Part shown: positions 61,160 to 64,000 of the stretch, piece by piece
Layout of the letters: every line of letters starts with the position of its first letter
Position numbering within the stretch: position 1 is the first letter of the stretch
Assembly: GCF_043641665.1 (NCBI RefSeq)
Contig: NC_092192.1
Location: 21,243,978 to 21,307,977, forward strand
Reading direction: 5' to 3'
Length of the DNA: 64,000 nucleotides
DNA from: Enoplosus armatus
Lineage: Eukaryota; Chordata; Actinopteri; Centrarchiformes; Enoplosidae
Program-made: the position numbers and the translations under genes
Notes under the pieces: generated by a model
Database searches by the model: none
Seen by the model: only the letters and a program-made list of their open reading frames with translations
Told to the model about the DNA's origin: nothing

Positions 61160-64000
61160 TGGATGTGCACTTTCAGAAGAGGTTCCGTGCACGGGGGGCA
61201 GTTACAGTCCCAGTTCAGATCTTTTGAACTACAAAAAACAGATGAACAGGCCTCTAAATAATCCGTTAAGGGAACCACAGTCTACTTAAGAGAGAAGGAT
61301 TGTGTGCATCAAGAATCTCTTTTCAGCGGCTTCCTAGACGTGTTTTTACAGGCCTCAGTGTGCCTGAAAGAGATCACTGTAAACGGGCTGAAGGTTTGGA
61401 TTAACGGTGATGATTTGATCTAAATGGCATTTGAAAAGTAACACTTGCATTTGACATCATACACTGTTTCTTTAAATGACCCAATGACTAACGCTGGTAT
61501 ATTTAGTTTGTATGTATTTTCAATCATGTTCTTCAGAACCTTTCGTAGATCCTTATCAGTTTCATAATGTTTAGACCACTCTAACTTTGCCCTTTGTAAG
61601 CCATTACTTTCGAGTCTGTCACCTACGAATAGTTCATCTAAGCGAAGCTTAGCATGAAAGAACGGTGAGTGATTATCTTGTGCAGTTTTAATGTGCAAGA
61701 CACACAGTTGTGCGCACAGTATATGTCGTCAATAACATGAATGTGCTTTGGAAAACACTGTGTAACGTGTCGAGCAAGGAAAGAGAGATGTCCCGTGTCA
61801 CAGATGAAATCAGGTCAAGAGTTGCAGCCAACTCCCTAAATGAGCTCTCATCCGTTTCTAATTTGGTGCAACGTACTTTTACACTTTCTCCTACATTTCT
61901 TTTTAAAACCTATCCAACAACTTGGAAGAACCCCACCGCTTACATCTGAAAAGGAATGTTTAACGGCACATCTGACTTTGTGGCCTCTTTTCACATGCCT
62001 GGGCTTTTCCCACCAGTTGAACAGTGCTCTGGATACTCTCCCTTCCCCCCCCCCACACACTTTACTCCCAGTACTTTTATCTTACCTTATTAGGCTCTTT
62101 CAGCAGGTTTTCCTCAAGCTGCTTGCAAATAGATCCCAGTGCTGATCTGCTCTCTGTCAGTTCTTTTATTTAATGGTCGAGTATGAGGGAGTTGCAGTAA
62201 TGCCCAGTTTTCAGTGCATGAAAAATCTCTGCACTGGAATCTTATTTCCAGTCCCACCCATAGTATCCAGGGGCAGTGGGAGAAGAATCCTCCCCCTCCA
62301 GGTCCTAAAGCCTGGCGTTGTAGCCTAGTTGTAGCACTCCTCCCACCCAGTGATCCACAATAAAGTTACCCCTCATTACTTGCTGATTGTGGTTGAAACA
62401 CATGATAGTTTTCCCTTTAATATCTAAGACAGCTTCATCAGTATTTTCTCAGCTCCTCCAATAAAATAAACTATGTTTGTTACTCATTTTGTTACTGGTA
62501 CTGTCTTTTTCTTTGGACATGTATTGTTTGTATTTACATGAAATATAGCCCTACCATGGTTGTATCTTGGTGTAGAAACCAGTTTATGCATGCTTTTAAA
62601 TTCCAGTAATTAAGGTGGCTTCACTACTGAACTGACACAGGGCAAAAAGAAAAATGAAAATGCATTTTGGGCCTACAGCAAATGGCGGTGCTGACAAGTT
62701 GTGTTAATTAATGATCTTTATTGTTTTCTCAGGGCTTTTTATTGCCTTTTTTCTTCCCTCCCCTACCCTGTAATTGCACCTCTGCCACCCAGATCTGAGA
62801 CACAATAGGAGGGGTGGCTGGAGGTCAAGCTTCAAAAAGGCTGAAGTACTCTCCATCACGAGTAAACTGACCTGGGAGTTCCCCTTTAAACAAGAGACCT
62901 CTGTAGGGAAAATCAGGTCACATTATGTTAGCTGCGCAGCCCTGTCACCGGTGGAACGTACGCGAGACAACAGGATGTTCTTTGAAGCCATACCAGTCCA
63001 TCCTACAATAACGCAAATGAGACATAACCTCAAGCTACGCGTCTCATGCCTCAGCGTTACGTAACAAATAGGGACTGATTGTGTCCGGGAAGCAAATGTG
63101 GCGAGCTTGGCAGCCACATAGTAGGCGATACTATGGAAAAATGCAGGCCACGTATACAGTTATGTTCATTCAATCTGCTGAGATGGTGTGATTTTTGTTG
63201 ACATCGTCCCATGAACACTGCTGCCTAGAGAGGCAGACGGGCTCTGGTGTAGTTTCTGCCTGATTCTTCTTGGTAACTATACTCAGTGTTATACATACAG
63301 TATTAAACATTTTTTTTTAAATCCATCCATTGAGAATCAGTAGAGTCGGTTCAGTGTGTGTAAATCTGAAGTGTGTAGGGAGCATGGGAACTGAATGCTC
63401 TGGTTACATTTTTTTTTTTCTCCCATGAATGCTTCCTTCTCTTCTTCTTGTGTTATGTATATCCTCCCTCTGCTTGGGAATCGCTCTGTGTTTGGGAGTG
63501 GATCAGGCAGCAGGAAGTGACAGAAGGAGCGGATGCATGTCCGGTGTAACACTGCCCCTGTTCTCTAGAGCTTGCTGTTATATCTATACAGCTTTGGGCC
63601 TGATGGAAAAAACATTCATACAGACGCGCAGGGCATTGTATCACGCATACAACGATTATGAATCTGTTGTCAATGCAGCAAAAATGTATCAGTTTGAGTG
63701 AGAGGTCCAGTAAATCTTTGAGGTTGGAGACAGAGGAGGAGATCTCATATATGTTCGGCAGTTCGGATGAATCTGATGAAGTGAATTTTTTTATGTTCCT
63801 GTAACATAATACATTTGGAAATCCTCCATAGACCAGGAAATTCATTTTAAAACCCATGACCCATGAATATTTACAACTACGTGACTAGCTTAGCTATCCT
63901 CTTAACCATTCCTGTGCCGCTTCAGTTGTTTGTCTATGACACTCCTGATCCTACATAGGATAAGACGTTCAGAGGGAAAGATGTGTCCCTCTCATTTCGT
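61160..64000. other. Upstream region without recognised gene
   Basis: I see no conserved coding exon. The open frames here (for example 63453-63857 on the minus strand) have no recognisable motifs, no family resemblance and no supporting exon neighbours. Confidence 0.5.

Noticed and set aside
61170..61240. Heat-shock elements upstream of serpinh1
   Set aside because: Expected for HSP47, but I find only imperfect fragments (TTTCAGAAGAGGTTCC-type and AGTTCAGATCTTTTGAACT) and no run of three correctly spaced GAA/TTC units, so I do not call one.
63453..63857. 134-aa minus-strand frame as a gene
   Set aside because: No start context, domain, splice neighbours or resemblance to any family I know; the length is possible by chance in A/T-moderate DNA.

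Overview
This window is vertebrate nuclear DNA, almost certainly from a ray-finned (teleost, probably spiny-rayed) fish. It holds multi-exon genes with GT-AG introns, dense CA/TG microsatellites, and several dispersed repeats that look like families common in teleost genomes. There is no operon structure, plasmid, phage or CRISPR signal. I assembled eight complete protein-coding genes exon by exon; in each the joined exons give one open frame of a length normal for the family. All eight lie on the minus strand.

Layout by coordinate: 1-3.47 kb, no gene recognised, with repeats and a DNA-transposon-like MITE. 3.7-8.7 kb, a TMPRSS2-type transmembrane serine protease. 10.6-16.9 kb, acat1 (mitochondrial acetoacetyl-CoA thiolase), with a CRE/CCAAT/ZNF143-like promoter on its right. 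17.2-17.75 kb, a Tc1/mariner-like MITE in a TA run. 18.8-22.0 kb, an MMP20-like matrix metalloproteinase. 23.75-27.0 and 30.7-33.2 kb, two tandem MMP13-like collagenases, each 474 aa with identical exon lengths. 35.4-42.9 kb, a fourth, more divergent secreted MMP. 42.9-49.6 kb, intergenic, with repeats. 49.7-56.2 kb, acer3 (alkaline ceramidase 3) with a dead LINE in an intron. 58.7-60.65 kb plus a 5' UTR exon near 61 kb, serpinh1 (HSP47 collagen chaperone). 61.2-64 kb, no gene recognised.

The four MMP genes are one tandem cluster and share a ten-exon layout: signal/propeptide, cysteine switch, catalytic exons, hinge, four hemopexin blades. They turn over extracellular matrix, whereas serpinh1 folds procollagen in the ER; the metabolic genes acat1 and acer3 are linked only by position. 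From general knowledge, the human counterparts of acat1 and the MMP cluster are on 11q22, those of acer3 and serpinh1 on 11q13, and TMPRSS2 on chromosome 21, so the window joins pieces that are separate in mammals.

The most interesting signals are these. The MMP13-like pair shows mosaic near-identity that suggests gene conversion. Their promoters differ in AP-1 content. A MITE in one copy can be compared with an empty site in the other. A GT microsatellite forms the 5' splice site of one MMP intron. The serpinh1 N-terminus has a five-unit 24-bp coding repeat. I see no wholly new biological system.
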